Assembly: GCF_027595985.1 (NCBI RefSeq)
Contig: NC_073313.1
Coordinates: 79,755,994-79,819,993, forward strand
DNA from: Sorex araneus
Lineage: Eukaryota > Chordata > Mammalia > Eulipotyphla > Soricidae
Reading direction: 5' to 3'
DNA length: 64,000 nucleotides
The position numbers were made by a program, and so were the translations under genes. The notes beneath the pieces are model-generated. The model worked only from the letters and a program-made list of their open reading frames with translations, was not told the origin of the DNA and did no database searches. Position 1 is the stretch's first letter; each line of letters starts with the position of its first letter. Positions 22,201 through 34,360 of the stretch are shown here, one piece after another.

Positions 22201-23055
22201 ACAAAATTCTAAGTTAGGTGTTTCACCTTTATTCGAGAAGGTATAGCTGTCTCTCTTTCCAAATGGCTCATGGATTTGAGTAAGAGGGTAGATGACAGCA
22301 TTGGGCAGGGTCAGCGATAGCATGAAATCTCAGGCACTCCAACTCAGATTATAGGGATACATGGTTCTCCAATGCCAGTGAACTGACATGAAAAACATTA
22401 TGGACAGAAAAAGAAAACAAGAACCCAGTGTTTGAGCTTAGGGAAATATGTGATTCCAAATTCACAATTTTAAGAATGTTGGCAATGGAAAAGTGGTACC
22501 AGACTATCACTCTTTAAAGAAACACTAAAGCACTGGTATTCCATGGTTCTGTTTTGCCTAAGTATATCCCAAGTATACAGGGTATTTGGTATATCCATAA
22601 TAGAGTCCAAAAAGTATGTGCACAAAAAAGTCTGCTGTCCTTCAGTTGATAAATGGATAAACTGTGATACATCCAAAAAGTGGAATATTCTTCAGTATTA
22701 AACTGTCTAATTTACAAACAAAAATTAAGAGACTTTAAATGTATGTAACTGAAATGCACAGTGTCTTGTCTTCCTTCCTAACATGTTATATAGTGTCTGC
22801 TTCCAAACTTCCAAATACCATACCTGTTAGTAACTTTTTTCACAAACTCTCTTTGATAAAGAACCAGGGTTTAGTATTTTCAGTGGATGAGGAATGACTA
22901 AGAAATACGTGGTTTCCCCTTGGAATGATGAAGATATTTTAGAACTTGAATATAGAGCACAGTAAGTATCATTCACACCACAAAATAACAAACTTTTGCA
23001 TACTTTTGGCCTCCCTAGAGGTGTCTGTGGGCCCAGGACCTATTACAGTGCTGTT
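22201..23055. other. No gene seen; small L1 remnant
   Basis: Only a short L1-like piece around 22600-22735 (TCAGTTGATAAATGGATAAA). The rest is anonymous. Confidence 0.4.
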
Positions 23056-23059
23056 TGTC

Positions 23060-23250
23060 TTAGTGGAATGGGGCTGGTAGTTCAATATCAGGGTCCAGCA
23101 TGGTGCTGTTCAGAATGAAGGATGCTCAGGACCACCAGGGCTATACCTGGTGATACTCAGGGGGTCATTATATAATTAGAACTGAACTTGCGGCTTCTTG
23201 TATTCAAAGCATGTACTCAAGCACTCCCCCTTGAACGCTATCTACAGGGT
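23060..23250 (-). mobile_element. Possible very old SINE
   Basis: GGATGCTCAGGACCACCAGG and TTCAAAGCATGTACTCAAGC resemble a decayed minus-strand SINE. Weak. Confidence 0.35.
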
Positions 23251-23950
23251 CCCCTGAATAGTGCATTTTAAACAGTTATAATAACCAAATTTATGCTATA
23301 TGTACAGAAATACATCTAATGGTACTTTACTATATTTCACTTTTTCAAAGAGTCTGATAATTTTACTAATTGAAGATCTGTGATAACATTGCTCTAAGTC
23401 CTTTTGTGATATTTTTTTCAATAGCTTGTGATCACTTTGTATCTGTAGGTCATATTGTAATTCTCACAAGAGCTTAAAGTTTTTAGTCATTATTAATTGC
23501 TTTACTGTTATTTCTGATGAATTATTTTTGATGTTTTTCTAATTTGGGTGACTATCTATGTATCACATCCATATAAGATGCCAAATTTAGTGGATTAATT
23601 GGACCTTCTGTTCCCTGAAATGTCTCCCATCTACATTCATCTCTTTGGACCTCCCTATTTCCTGAGACACATGAGTATTAGAATTAGGTTCATTAATAAT
23701 CCCCAATGTCCTTCAAATAATTAAGTGAAAGGAAAAATCTCATATGGCTTACTTTAAATCAAAAGGTATAAATGGAACTTAGTGAGATAGGTGGGAATCT
23801 GAGAAAAGCAAAATGCTAGGCATTTCAGACTAAACAGACATGTTGAAAAAGCAAAGTAAAAGTTATAGAAATGTAAAGTGATTTTTATCACAGGAATGAT
23901 AAGTGAAATAGCCTTATCATTGATAAAGAGAAAGTTTTAGTGGTCTGGAT
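23251..23950. other. No gene seen
   Basis: AT-rich anonymous sequence. Confidence 0.5.
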
Positions 23951-23951
23951 C

Positions 23952-24660
23952 ATCATCATCATCATCATCCCATTGATCGTCGAATTTCTCGAGCGGTCTC
24001 AGTAACATCTCCATTCGCCCAAGCCCTGAGATTTTAGAAGCCTCTCTCTACTCGTCCTTTCCAACCATGCTGTACTGGAGGCTCTTTCAGAGTCAGAGGA
24101 ATGAGACCCAGCTTGTTACTGGTGTTGGCATATTAATACACCATGGGGACCTTGCCAGGCTCTCCCATGTGGGCAGGAAACTCCCAGTAGTTTGCCAGGT
24201 TCTCCTAGAGGGAGAAGTAGGTTGTAAAATATCTCGCGACCAGAATAGCTTCCGGGAGCTTGCTTTTAAATCTCTGGATGCTGGCTGTTGACAGGATTAC
24301 ACTGTGCCTGGGGCAGTCCCTGGGTGTGACCGCCTAGCTACTGGGAAATGGGAGATCTGGGCGGGGGAGGCCCAGTCCAGATCCAAGCAGCCCTGGAGGT
24401 CTCAGCCCCGGGTCCCACACACCTGGTTTCCTTTGCCGGTTCCTTCATGCATGAGGCCCATCCGAACGTGTGGAGAGGGGCCTTGAGCATGGCTATGGCC
24501 TCTGGGAGCTCTGCTCGGGGTGGGGAGGGAAGCTGGAGCCCATCCTTTCCGAGGAGGCCCTGGGAAAGACAGCCAGGCGCGAGGGCAAGAGACTCTCTGG
24601 ATACTTCTATCAAACTGGCCTGGCTACATCCTTCCCTTAAGCCAACATCCAATCCTGAGT
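23952..24660 (-). mobile_element. RTE-derived element C, minus strand
   Basis: Starts on the plus strand with its tail as (ATC)n, then TTTCTCGAGCGGTCTCAGTA (RTE 3' codons), GCCCTGAGATTTTAGAAGCC, the AGGCTCTTTCAGAGTCAGAG block, paired TTGCCAGG repeats and a GC-rich 5' part (24290-24650) homologous to the monomers at 11003-11608. The open frames seen here on both strands follow from its GC content and are not genes. Confidence 0.9.
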
Positions 24661-25070
24661 AAAGTCACAAATATTCAATTCTATGTAAGTTAAGATACAG
24701 CTACAGTGGAATTTAGATGATAAATTAGTTGCTGCAGAAGAAATATTTAATGGTACCTACAAAAGAAATACTTAATGGTAACAGATATCAATTCATGGAG
24801 TCAAAGGAAATAATGTCCCCAACAAAAATGCATAGTGAAGCAGTAAGTGCTTATGCAGAAGCTGCACATATTGATCCATATTCTTAAGTTGTGCTGAAAG
24901 TATCCTGGGTTTTTTCTTTTAAATAATTTTTCAATGTTTATGAAACAACCTTATGTTGAAATAACATCCTGTTTTGAACTTACATTGCTAGAGAGGAAAA
25001 TTCAATGTCTGGTTTCAAAGTTTCAAGGAGTAGGTTGACTCTATTTAGGTATCTATGTAGCGAATGACTT
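24661..25070. other. No gene seen
   Basis: Anonymous; a near-repeat (GAAATATTTAATGGTACCTA / GAAATACTTAATGGTAACAG) lies at 24740-24785. Confidence 0.45.
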
Positions 25071-25071
25071 T

Positions 25072-25252
25072 ATTTTTTGTTTTTGTTTTGTTTCATTTTT
25101 TGGTCACACCCAGAGATGCTTAGGTATTACTCCTGGCTTTGAACCCAGGATTCACTCCTGGGAGTGTTCAGGGGACCATATGGGATGCCGGGAAATAAAA
25201 CGAAGATCAGATGAGTGCAAGATCTTACCTGCTATACTATCTCTCTGGCTCA
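25072..25252 (-). mobile_element. SINE-A copy
   Basis: T-rich start, GGTCACACCCAGAGATGCTT, ATTACTCCTGGCTTTGAACC, GGGACCATATGGGATGC and a CTGCTATACTATCTCTCTGG head on the plus strand. Nearly full length. Confidence 0.82.
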
Positions 25253-26190
25253 AGCTGGTGACTTGAAGTTGAATCCAATGTTCATTTGTCATGCTAAAAT
25301 CCTAAGGCCTGTAGGATTATGATAGATCTACTCTGCCCATACTCTAGAGAGGAAGCAAATCTAGATGACAGCACATCTGTCTGCAACATGGTTTGCTGAT
25401 TATTTTATGTCCTACCTCTCAGGGGAAAAATTATTCTTAATGTTCTCAATGATAATGTGCCTAGTCATCCAAGATCTCAGATGGAGATTTACAAGGAAAT
25501 TCATGTTGTATTTATGCCTGATTACACAAAACTAATTGGGAAGCCTATAGGTCAAGAAAATATTACTTTCAAATCATTGCTTAAGTGTTACATTATGGAC
25601 CCAACATTTCCTATCTCTGCAGGTGTACATACACACCTCCAAATTTGTCCTCTTGCTCATTTTTCAGATAAAGGCAACCAATCATATCATAACCCTGAGG
25701 TAATTTTAAAGCTGGAAGTAGATTTCCTTCCACCTGAGATATGGTATCTTCCATGCATAACTACTACTATTTCTACAGTCACACATCCACACCCAAACTG
25801 CATGACTGCTTCTACAGCTGTACACCCATTATTCTCCATCTGCAACACACACTTAAGCCTCCTGCTGTGAATAGACAGGGTCTTACTTTAGACCCAGCCT
25901 CCACCAAAAACCCTCCATCAGCAGAATTTGCAACACATGTCCACCTCCACTTCCTTTTCCAAAAATGTCTTACTGGGAAGGGGGTGATGACCAGAAATCA
26001 ATAGGCACATAAACAGTAGCATGATACAGTGAATAGAATGATGGCTCAGTGCTCATACCATCTAGAACTTGAATTTCCATCCCTAGCACACACAGAGTAT
26101 TAGGAATAATGAGAAAACAAATAATTCAGTGGCTTTAGAAAATGGGTACAGAAGTCCATGTAAGTCATCAAGTTTATTAAAACTCTCAAC
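25253..26190. other. No gene supported; one unexplained open frame
   Basis: A 137-codon frame at 25457-25870 opens with a non-ATG codon and shows no domain or repeat I recognise. I treat it as chance. Confidence 0.4.
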
Positions 26191-26192
26191 AA

Positions 26193-26362
26193 TGGGACTG
26201 AAGATACAGTGCAATGGGTAGGGCAATTGCCTTACACGTGGCTGACCCAGGGATGATCCCCAGAATCCCATATGGTCACCTGAGCACCACTGGAAGTATC
26301 TCCTGTGTGTAGAGCCACGAGTAATCCTTGATCACTGCCATCTGTGACCCCTCCACCAAAAA
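26193..26362 (+). mobile_element. SINE-A copy
   Basis: Head GGGACTGAAGATACAGTGCA, GGTAGGGCAATTGCC, then ATCCCATATGGTCACCTGAG and AGCCACGAGTAATCC, with an A-rich end. Confidence 0.8.
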
Positions 26363-26394
26363 TAAACCACTCTCAACACTGCCAACGTATAATC

Positions 26395-26570
26395 TCAGAA
26401 CAACAGTCCACTCAAGGGTGAGAGTGGTGGGAGGGATACTGGGAACATTGGTGGTGGGGAATGGGAACTGGTGGAGGGATGGGTACCCGATCATTGAATG
26501 ACTGAAACATAAGCACGAAAGTTTGTAAGTCTGTAACTACCTCACGATTAATCATTAAAAAAATAATTAA
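26395..26570 (+). mobile_element. L1 3' end fragment
   Basis: GGTGGGAGGGATACTGGGAA, TGGTGGAGGGATGGGTACCC, CATAAGCACGAAAGTTTGTA and an A-rich tail: the standard L1 3' end of this genome. Confidence 0.85.
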
Positions 26571-26696
26571 ATAAAGTCAACCTGCAGCAAACTATAAGCT
26601 AAACTCCTGGATGTACTTGGATTTACCTAACTCTCTCACTACTGCACTTGACTAGTAAAAAAAAAAAATTAAAATTTAAAAAAATTAAAGGGCTGG

Positions 26697-27353
26697 GCGG
26701 CAGCCCAGATGTGATCCCGGGGACTGCACGCATGTGCGGCCCCTCTGCAGCTGCATGAGCATGAATCCAGACCCAGCTGAACCACTTTCGACATGGGCAG
26801 CTCCTCGCAGAATGTCTCCAGCCTGAGAACTAAGCCGCGACCCCATGCCCGCCCAGGAGGGGAAAGGTATTTCTCTCTCTCGCCTCTTCCTTTCTGGGGA
26901 TGAAGGGTGTGGGACCGCCATATTATGACGACCACAGATGGGGTTTACAAGCTTGCAATGATCCAATATCCAGAAGAAATCTCCTGGACTTAGTTGTTAA
27001 AGTACAGAAATCCAAAACCGCGCGGCCGCTACCACGGCCGCGTGACCTCATTTCTCTTCACAACAAGTCTGACTCTAGTGGGGTACTCCTAACAATAATG
27101 GTGAGGTTTGTGTTGAAATATTGAATGTAACCAAAATAAATAGAAAGTAAAGTGAAATTGATCAGTTACAAGGCGGGTTAGGGGGGTGCGGGGGTGGGCG
27201 GGATGGGAGGTGTTCTGGTTTTTTTTTTTTGTGGTGGGATATGGGCACTGGTGAAGGGATGGTTGTTTCAGCATTGTGTGACTAAGACTTAAGCCTGAAA
27301 GCATTGTAATTTTCCACATGGTGATTCAATAAAATAAAATTCTTATTAAAAAT
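26697..27353 (+). mobile_element. ORF-less L1 derivative (5' and 3' ends joined)
   Basis: The 14-bp duplication AATTAAAGGGCTGG (26683-26696 and 27354-27367) flanks it. It combines a GC-rich 5' part containing GGGACCGCCATATTATGACG with the 3' UTR also seen after the L1 ORF2 at 7800-8291 (CTGGACTTAGTT..., AATCCAAAACC, the G-rich tract, TGATTCAATAAAA). No ORF1 or ORF2 sequence is present. It was inserted into the start of the neighbouring SINE-A. Confidence 0.88.
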
Positions 27354-27360
27354 AATTAAA

Positions 27361-27525
27361 GGGCTGGAGTGATAGCACAGCAAGTAGGGTGTTTGCCTTG
27401 CACGTGGCCCACCCGGGTTTGATTCCCAGCATCCCTTATGGTCTCCCAGCACCGCCAGGAGTAATTCCTGAGTGTAGAGCCAGGAGTAACCCATGTGCAT
27501 CACTGGGTGTTACCAGAAAAGCAAA
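27361..27525 (+). mobile_element. SINE-A copy
   Basis: Near-consensus copy with intact box A region (GATAGCACAGCAAGTAGGGT) and box B-like GGGTTTGATTCCC, ending in an A-rich tail. It predates the element at 26697-27353, which disrupted its first bases. Confidence 0.93.
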
Positions 27526-27559
27526 AAAAATTTAAAAATTTAAAAATATAAAATAAAGG

Positions 27560-28340
27560 GATTCTTCTAGACAGCTACCCAAATATTAAATAGTAGATAT
27601 ATGGCTCCTTTCATATATATTTTTAAAAGTTCCCTCAATGTTAACTGAAATGAAGAACATATTGTATGATTCACTCATATTGGAGAAAAACTGATGCCAA
27701 GCATTAAATAATTCATTCACATAAAATTGGAGGAGCTAAAGAATGCAGTAGTGAGTCACAGTAGCAGCATTGAGGAAGCTGAAAACCAAATCAGTGTGCT
27801 TGGAGACAAAACAGAAGGCATCATAAAAGAAGAGACAATAGAAAGGGAATGTAGAAAATGTAAAGAAATACAAAATATTTAGTACACAGTAACAAGAGGA
27901 ATAATCTCCACATAGTAAAAATATCAGAAGAGGTAAAAGATAAAGAGGGAAGATCTGCGAGTGGAAGACCTAAACGCTGAGAACTTCTCCAGTCTGAGGA
28001 GGGGGACCTGTGCACAGGTTCAGGGGGCACATAAATTGTGAAAAATAAACCCAAATAGAACAACACCAAGATACAATATAGTCACTGTGGCAAGAAGCAG
28101 AGAAAGAGATTATTTTAAGCAGTAAGAAGTGGCAAGAGGTCAACAAAACCTCAAGTACGAGGGAAACAACATAAAATTCACAGATCTCTCACATGAAAAC
28201 CTACAGGTAATGATAAAATTACTGAATGAAGAAATCTTTCAACCTAGAGTCCTTTAATCTTACTAGGCTGTCATTTAGGTTCAAGAGAGAGAGATTAAAA
28301 ACATGCTCAGGCAAACAAGAACTGAAGACATTTGCTGCAT
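27560..28340 (+). mobile_element. Ancient L1 / HAL1-like remnant
   Basis: Purine-rich sequence resembling the ORF1 end of old L1 or HAL1 (CACCAAGATACAATATAGTC, AAGCAGTAAGAAGTGGCAAG, GGAAACAACATAAAATTCAC). A separate L1 3' fragment appears to precede it (27600-27720). No frame remains. Confidence 0.5.
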
Positions 28341-28397
28341 CTAAACCAACTCTGAGAGGAATACCGAATGGCCTCCTATAAAATGCAATCCTTTCAG

Positions 28398-28580
28398 ACC
28401 AGAGAGATAGCTCAAAGGACTAATATACGTGCTTTGCATGCAGGATGCCTGGGTTCAGTCTCCTACAACACATAGACAGCCCTCCCCACACCCCTTCCCA
28501 TCCACTGGGTCAGACCCCAGAACATTATTTCAGGAGTATCCCCTAAGTGCTACCAGGAGTCGTTGAAAAGCAGCAAAATC
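28398..28580 (+). mobile_element. Diverged SINE-A copy
   Basis: Head AGACCAGAGAGATAGCTCAA, TGCTTTGCATGCAGG, GGGTTCAGTCTCC, then ACCAGGAGTCG. The middle contains an unusual C-rich stretch. Confidence 0.6.
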
Positions 28581-29700
28581 GTGCAATCTTTGCAGATCTC
28601 TGTGTTCCAAAGGTTGCTTCAGAATTACACACTGTATTATGATGTTTGAGAAAATAGCAGCATTTTCTCAAATGATGGCTGCCATTTGATTGTCTTGTGA
28701 TGAAAGCTGAATGTGGATGTAACCTATTTTAACATCAGGATGTTATCAACCCTCTGTGTTAAATATTTGTCTCATTTAAGCTAAATCAAATATTTTATAT
28801 ACACAAATATATGTAAAGATGATGGATGGATATACACATGCATATAAAGTGTTACATAATATCCTAGAGTATTTCATAAGAGTACATAAAAATCTTAAAT
28901 ATCACATCTCTATTTGAACAGTGACACTGTAACCTTCTGTCTGTGTCTTACTTCTGTTGCCATGGTGCTTTGAATTATATTTTTCATTTTTTATAAGCAA
29001 TTATGCTTTAGCTGCAACACTGAAAAAATAAAATGAATATTTTCAAGGAAAGTTTGACTTTAATAGTAATATCTTGATTTATTTTAGCTAATATTGGAAA
29101 AATGTATTATTTGATTTTACTACATAATGATTTTAGGGAGATTACACATTTTTTGTTAAGAAAAGCTGTACACAATGAAATCCAGAACAGACATACTTAC
29201 AAAAATGCTGTGTATATGTACAACTAAGTACTGAAGAATATTAAGATGTAAAAAAGGTGAAAAGCTTGGACAAAGACAAGGTAAAAAGAAATCTTAATTC
29301 CGGTGTCGATGTGTGCTTTTTGCTAGTGAGGAAAGTCAATCCCTCCGGGTTTGCTAAGGAAATCATTTTTTAAATGTTAGAGTTGATGCCAAATGATTTA
29401 ATTTTTCCCTACACCATCCTAAGATCAATCATGTACTCCACCTTATTGTGTGATTTTCCTTCTCACCTTGAGTGAAAAAGATTAAAATTTTTCCTATCTT
29501 AATAAATTTCCTATGAGGGAAGAGGGGACAATAGGACAATATGGTGGGAGGTGGGAGTCATTAATTCTCTACCAGTGGGGAAGCTGAAGTAGCTTTACAA
29601 ATACAAAGCAGTATGGAAACAGTTGCTAGTATGTCAATAAATATGGATAAATTTATTTCTACTCCTAGGATTAAACAACTTAAAACAAAAAATGCACTAC
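28581..29700. other. No gene seen; possible L1 remnant at its end
   Basis: AT-rich anonymous DNA. From about 29500 it resembles a decayed L1 C-terminal region (AGTGGGGAAGCTGAAG..., ATTTCTACTCCTAGGATT). Confidence 0.4.
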
Positions 29701-29705
29701 TTTGG

Positions 29706-30045
29706 GGGGGGGGAACCTGAGATATAGCACAGCAGGTAATGTGTTTTCACTGTATGTGCCTGAACTGAGAACCTTATAAGGTACCGAGCCCTGTCAAGAA
29801 TGATCCCTGAGGGGCTGGAGTGATAGCACAGCAGGTAGCGCATTTGCGTTGCACGTGGCTGACCCGGGTTCGATTCCCAGCATCCCATATGGTCCCCCAA
29901 GCACTGCCAGGACTAATTCCTGAGTGCAGATCCAGGAGTAACCCCTGTTTATTGCCAGGTGTGACCCCAAAAAACAAGAAAAAAAAAGACTGATCTCTGA
30001 GATCAGATCCAGGAATAAGCCCTAAGCAATACCGGATGGGGTTCA
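29706..30045 (+). mobile_element. Older SINE-A, split by a younger one
   Basis: The left part (29706-29811) and right part (29991-30045) join into one diverged SINE-A once the inserted copy is removed. TGATC(C/T)CTGAG is duplicated at the break. Confidence 0.65.
29812..29990 (+). mobile_element. Young SINE-A inside a SINE-A
   Basis: Near-consensus copy with intact A and B boxes (box B exactly GGTTCGATTCC) and an A-rich tail. Flanked by TGATC(C/T)CTGAG at 29801-29811 and 29991-30001. Confidence 0.94.
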
Positions 30046-30505
30046 AAACATTTTTTTAAATATACTTATTCTTCTTTTGTTAGAATATAGACATGTTGAT
30101 ACATAATGGTGCCTACATAAAATTTATATACTATTATAAATGTAATATTTCAATAAAATTATTTAAAAATAACTTTAAGTAAATACATTTTTTGTAAGGC
30201 AAACATTTTGAAAACCTTCTGGAAAATATCAGCATTTTAATTTTTAGATATCATTAGTAACATGCCATCTTTGGAAAGAGGAATGTATAATATAATATAA
30301 ACATTACTAGTAGATTGAAAGAAATTGACTCTAACCCTGAGAGAAGACTTGAAGAGTTTGAGATATCAGTGAAGGAAGTAATGCAGATGTGCCAGGAATA
30401 GCAAGAGAACTGGAATTATAAATGGAGCTTAAAGATGTTATTGAACTGCTGTAACCCCATGATGAAACTTAAACTGATGCTTTATTTTTTTCTGTTTTTA
30501 TCTTT
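30046..30505. other. No gene seen
   Basis: AT-rich anonymous sequence. Confidence 0.5.
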
Positions 30506-30509
30506 TATC

Positions 30510-30725
30510 TTCCTGCCCACATGGGACAGCCTTGCAAGCTTCCCATGGTGTATTCATATGCTAAATCCAGTAACAAGCTGGATCGCATTCCCCTGACCCT
30601 GAAAGACATCATTGGGAGGGCCGAGTCGAGAGAGACTTCTAAGATCTCAGGGAAAGGATGAATGGAGAAGTTACTGAGCCCGCTCGAGAAATCGATGATT
30701 AATGGGATTTCGTGATCATGATCGT
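30510..30725 (+). mobile_element. RTE-derived element C, short copy
   Basis: TGCCCACATGGGACAGCCTT, CATATGCTAAATCCAGTAAC, CATTCCCCTGACCCTGAAAG, the GAGAGACTTCTAAGATCTCA block, then TTACTGAGCCCGCTCGAG and a tail of GTGATCATGATCGTGAT repeats. 5'-truncated. Confidence 0.87.
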
Positions 30726-30729
30726 GATT

Positions 30730-30876
30730 TTTTGGACCTCACTTAGAAGTCCTCAGGTCTTATTTCTGGCTCTGTGGGCAGGGATCCTTTCTGTCTGACA
30801 GGATTTAGGGATTGAACACAGGTAGGCCACATGCAAGGCAAGAGCCTTACCTGCTGTACTATTTCTCAGACTCCAG
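30730..30876 (-). mobile_element. SINE-A copy
   Basis: Minus-strand copy: GTCCTCAGGTCTTATTTCTG, GGGATTGAACACAGGTAGGC, ATGCAAGGCAAGAGCC and CTGTACTATTTCTCAGAC. It abuts the RTE-derived tail. Confidence 0.8.
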
Positions 30877-31265
30877 GAGTTGCTTCTTAGAGACAAAATC
30901 GAAGTTGTTTCTCATACCTGAACTACTGTTTATATCAGTGGGTTGTCAGCATTCTAAGATGATGCATGAGATCTCTCCTCCTTGAATTATGTGAAGATAA
31001 TGTGGAAAACAGTCCAGTGATTTGGATTATTTAGTAATCAGTTGACTTAGAGTTAGTTAAAGGGAGATGATCCTGAATGGGTCTGACATTATTTCATTAG
31101 TCTATCAAAGGAGGTGAAGGAGAGAGACTTCCTCTGCTGACCTAGAAGAAACTGGGGGCCTGTCAGAATGGCCCATAGTTGACAATCATAAAGAAATCAT
31201 GGACCACAGTTCTAAGACCAAAAGTAAATAATTCTTTCTTTAGAGGAAGAACTTGACCCTCAGAT
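30877..31265. other. No gene seen
   Basis: Anonymous sequence between two SINEs. Confidence 0.45.
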
Positions 31266-31280
31266 GAAAATTTCAATCCT

Positions 31281-31453
31281 AGGATGGGGCAATAGTATAG
31301 GAGAAAGGGCATCTGCCTTGCACATAGGCGACCCAGGTTGGATCCTCAGCATCCCATATGGTCCCCTGATCACCTCCAGGAGTAATTCCTGAGTTCATAG
31401 ACAGGACTAACCCCTGAGAATCACTGGTTGTGACCAAAAATGCCAAAAATAGA
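31281..31453 (+). mobile_element. SINE-A copy with target-site duplication
   Basis: Nearly full length. GAAAATTTCAATCCT at 31266-31280 and 31454-31468 is a perfect 15-bp duplication. Confidence 0.94.
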
Positions 31454-31468
31454 GAAAATTTCAATCCT

Positions 31469-33764
31469 GGCTACCAACTAAAAGTAAGTCCAGTTTAAAC
31501 TGAGAAGAGAGGATCTAATTAACTTGTTCAAAGACTCCTGGTCCTTGTTCTTATCCTTGGCTTGTCTCTTTCCTTGCCAAGGCATTGTTTAATAACCCAG
31601 GCTTAATCCTGGACACCTTAGGGGTTTTGCGATTGTAGAGTTAATTTTCACAAATCGTCATGTATGATTCATGAAAATCAGGGATCTTTCATTATTGTTA
31701 GATCTTGGGAAGTGACCAGATGATGAGGAAATAGTATTTTACCCTAAGATCCTGGTGGCCCCATATAATTTTACAGGGAGTTGGAGAAATTTCTCTTGTT
31801 ATGAGATCATTGTTCTGCAACTTCACCAGGGCTGTAGATATTTCACAGACACATCATAATTTCCTAAAATGGATTCTTGACCCATATCATAATGTTACAA
31901 GACATAAAAGACATAAAAGGATACAGAAGTCCAACTCTTAGAAGTCCATGCACCCAGTTACACACTGCTTTGTGTATTAAATCTAGCAGAGCCCCCTGAG
32001 ATATCCTTGGGTTTGTATTCAAACATCACTGACAGCGCATCTATCTCAGTGGCAGCAGGTCTAACTTGTATTCTATCCTACATGAATGAGTGTGTTCCAC
32101 ATAAATGAATGTGACCCTCATGAATGAGTGTGTCCTCTGATTATTCTGGTGTGATCACCAGAATCTGTAACCAGGGTGTGCAAGCGCTGCAGTAAACTGG
32201 ACATTGTAACTGAGGGAAGGAAATGGAAGGGAAGAGAATGGAGGGGAAATGTTTTTAAAAGTCATCCTTGACAGATGATGGCTGTTCCTGTTGATCAGCC
32301 ACCATGGTGCTTTGAAATGGTAATAACCCACCCTGGCTAATGTCAGAAGCTTAAAGGTCATTGCTTTATTTTCTAGAAGACATGCATCTTGCTTTCATGA
32401 ATCATTTGCATGAGACAGTTTCATGGCCATGAAAGGTACAAAATAAAAACCATGGACATTCAAATCTTGCTTAGACTTCTTTCTTGCTCCCACAGTCAAA
32501 TACATGCATGGACTTGAACTTTGGAGATACTCACTGTTCTTTAACATACATGATCCACCACAAGAAAATTATGTCTCCCAAAGCTTCAAATCATTCCAAA
32601 ATATAGACAGTACCGCCTTTACACAAACTCATCTTTTCATTTACACTGAGAAAAAATTTCCTTGGTAGTGAACAGAAGACCAATTCCCTTTCTCCTCTAC
32701 TTGATGGATTCTGAGTGTCCTGAGGCAAAGAAATCTTGAATCAGATATTTCAATTTTATAGAGTGATGTCCAGGAGGAAAGAAGGCCTAGGATTTGTTCA
32801 CTTCTCACTTCCACCTGCTGGTTTTATTTCATATGTACATGCAGGGGGTGCAATGAAATATATAGTGCTGTCCTGCTGCTGGCATCAGGGTGCTGGGAGT
32901 CCACAGAGGTACCAAGTGTTGAAATACAGCCACAGAACACAGCACAGCCACTACGGACTCCCACTCCTTATTTTAGTCACTGTGGTCCCACACAGGGGTT
33001 ACATCAATTATATCACCCTCTGTCTGAATGGTACCCTCAGACTTAAGGCTTTATATTTGAGAGCATTCTGATATACCCTTAATGTTTGAAAATGGTCTTT
33101 AGAAGAAACAAGGTTGAAATGCATGTTGTTGGTGGCAATTCGCCCTGACAGCAGAAGCAAAGCAGTTGGTGAGCACAAGTCCAAACAGTACTTCATAGTG
33201 GTCCCTTCATTGCTCATCTGAGTCCTTGCCAGAGGTGGAAGCCCAGTTTGAACTCCAACCATTCTGAACACTTCCCAATGCCAAATACCTAGCCTCCTAG
33301 ACTTTTCTCCTTTGAACTAATAGACTTTCCCAAGACAGGTTCTAGCAAGGATTGGGGTGAGGAAAGTGTCAGGGAGTGAGAGGGGAGAGAGGGCAGTAGT
33401 GGAAGACATTATTTGATTGCAGGAAATTTACTTTAGGAAAAATAAACTATGGATTTAGATCATTTAGAAAATGAGCCAGGGATCTTGTAACAGGCATTAG
33501 ACTGGGATTCATTTTCAGAAACAACGTGTGAGTGTAGGTTTTGGGAGCAGGGCAGGATCAATTTACAGGTTATCATTTACAAGAATGGTGTAGAAATGGC
33601 TGTCCTGAAAGTCAGCAAACTGGCTATGAACCTTGGCTCTCTCTCTAGCAGTTGTATGGCTCATTGCACATCGCTGTGAGCCTTCTTTAATTTATTAGTA
33701 AAGAAGTTCACTTGTGTCAGTGAGTTTTGCTGGAATCTCAAACTACTAGAGAACTATGCTTTTT
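31469..33764. other. Long stretch without a recognised gene
   Basis: Contains a short imperfect repeat of CATGAATGAGTGTGT near 32085-32140 and a possible old LTR-like tract around 31700-32200, which I cannot identify. The open frames at 32736-33071 (+) and 33008-33271 (-) overlap each other and show no known motif. Confidence 0.4.
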
Positions 33765-33915
33765 TTTATTTTAAATTGAGATACTATGTTTTTCAATACT
33801 AATAATGCTTCATCATGCACATAATTCCAACACCACACTCATGGCCTGTGTAACTCCTCCCTCTCCCAAGAACCCCCAAACCCTTCCTCCCAACAACCTC
33901 CTCCCTGCCCCCACC
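33765..33915 (-). mobile_element. Possible old L1 3' end
   Basis: TTTTTTTTATTTTAAATTGA followed by C-rich CCTCCCTCTCCCAAGAACCC resembles a minus-strand L1 3' end. Diverged. Confidence 0.45.
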
Positions 33916-34019
33916 CCCCCAACCAATTGCGTGGAGATCAGTTCTCCCATTGTGTTGCCTTTGAACCTTCGTTAGAGACGTGCTTCTTAAACGTCAATAT
34001 CCATTTGAATCACTGGTGG

Positions 34020-34128
34020 CGGGGGGGGGGGGGGGGGTCTTGGTTAAGTGCAGGTCCTGATTTGGTAAGTATGGGGCGGCGGAGTATGTATGTGACTCTG
34101 TGTGTGTGTGTGTGTGTGTGTGTATGCG

Positions 34129-34171
<43 letters not shown>

Positions 34172-34285
34172 CGGGAGGAGAGGGGCCCGCTTCTGATTTG
34201 GCAGATCTGAGGCGGAGAAGTGTTTTTGTGTTTGTGTGTGTGCGCGAGAGTGGGTGTGCGGCGCGGTTAAGGCGGGGGGGGGGGG
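34020..34285. repeat. Poly-G and (GT)n microsatellite cluster
   Basis: A run of G at 34020-34037, (TG)n with variants at 34098-34170, TTTGTGTTTGTGTGTGTGCG (34220-34240) and another G run at 34273-34285. The Val/Cys-rich frames here are microsatellite artefacts. Confidence 0.95.
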
Positions 34286-34304
34286 AAGCCCCCGTCCCTC
34301 AGAG

Positions 34305-34327
34305 TCACATGATTCCAGGTCATGTGA
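34305..34327. promoter_or_regulatory. Inverted pair of TCACATGA E-boxes
   Basis: TCACATGA (34305-34312) and its exact complement TCATGTGA (34320-34327) are 7 bp apart. This octamer is the M-box/CLEAR-like site bound by MITF/TFE factors in other mammals. Function here is inference. Confidence 0.4.
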
Positions 34328-34360
34328 TAAGCAAGCAGCGATCATAGAAGTGGCTTAAGC

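Noticed and set aside
24338..24662. Overlapping 104-codon frames on both strands
   Set aside because: Caused by the GC-rich 5' part of element C; no coding signature.
25457..25870. 137-codon open frame
   Set aside because: Opens without ATG, no recognisable domain, no supporting signals.
29812..29880. tRNA gene candidate
   Set aside because: A and B boxes are there, but they belong to the SINE head; no complete cloverleaf is evident.
33008..33271. 87-codon minus-strand frame
   Set aside because: Overlaps another frame on the opposite strand and has no recognisable feature.
33927..34347. Val/Cys-rich and Thr/His-rich frames
   Set aside because: They are translations of (GT)n and poly-G tracts.
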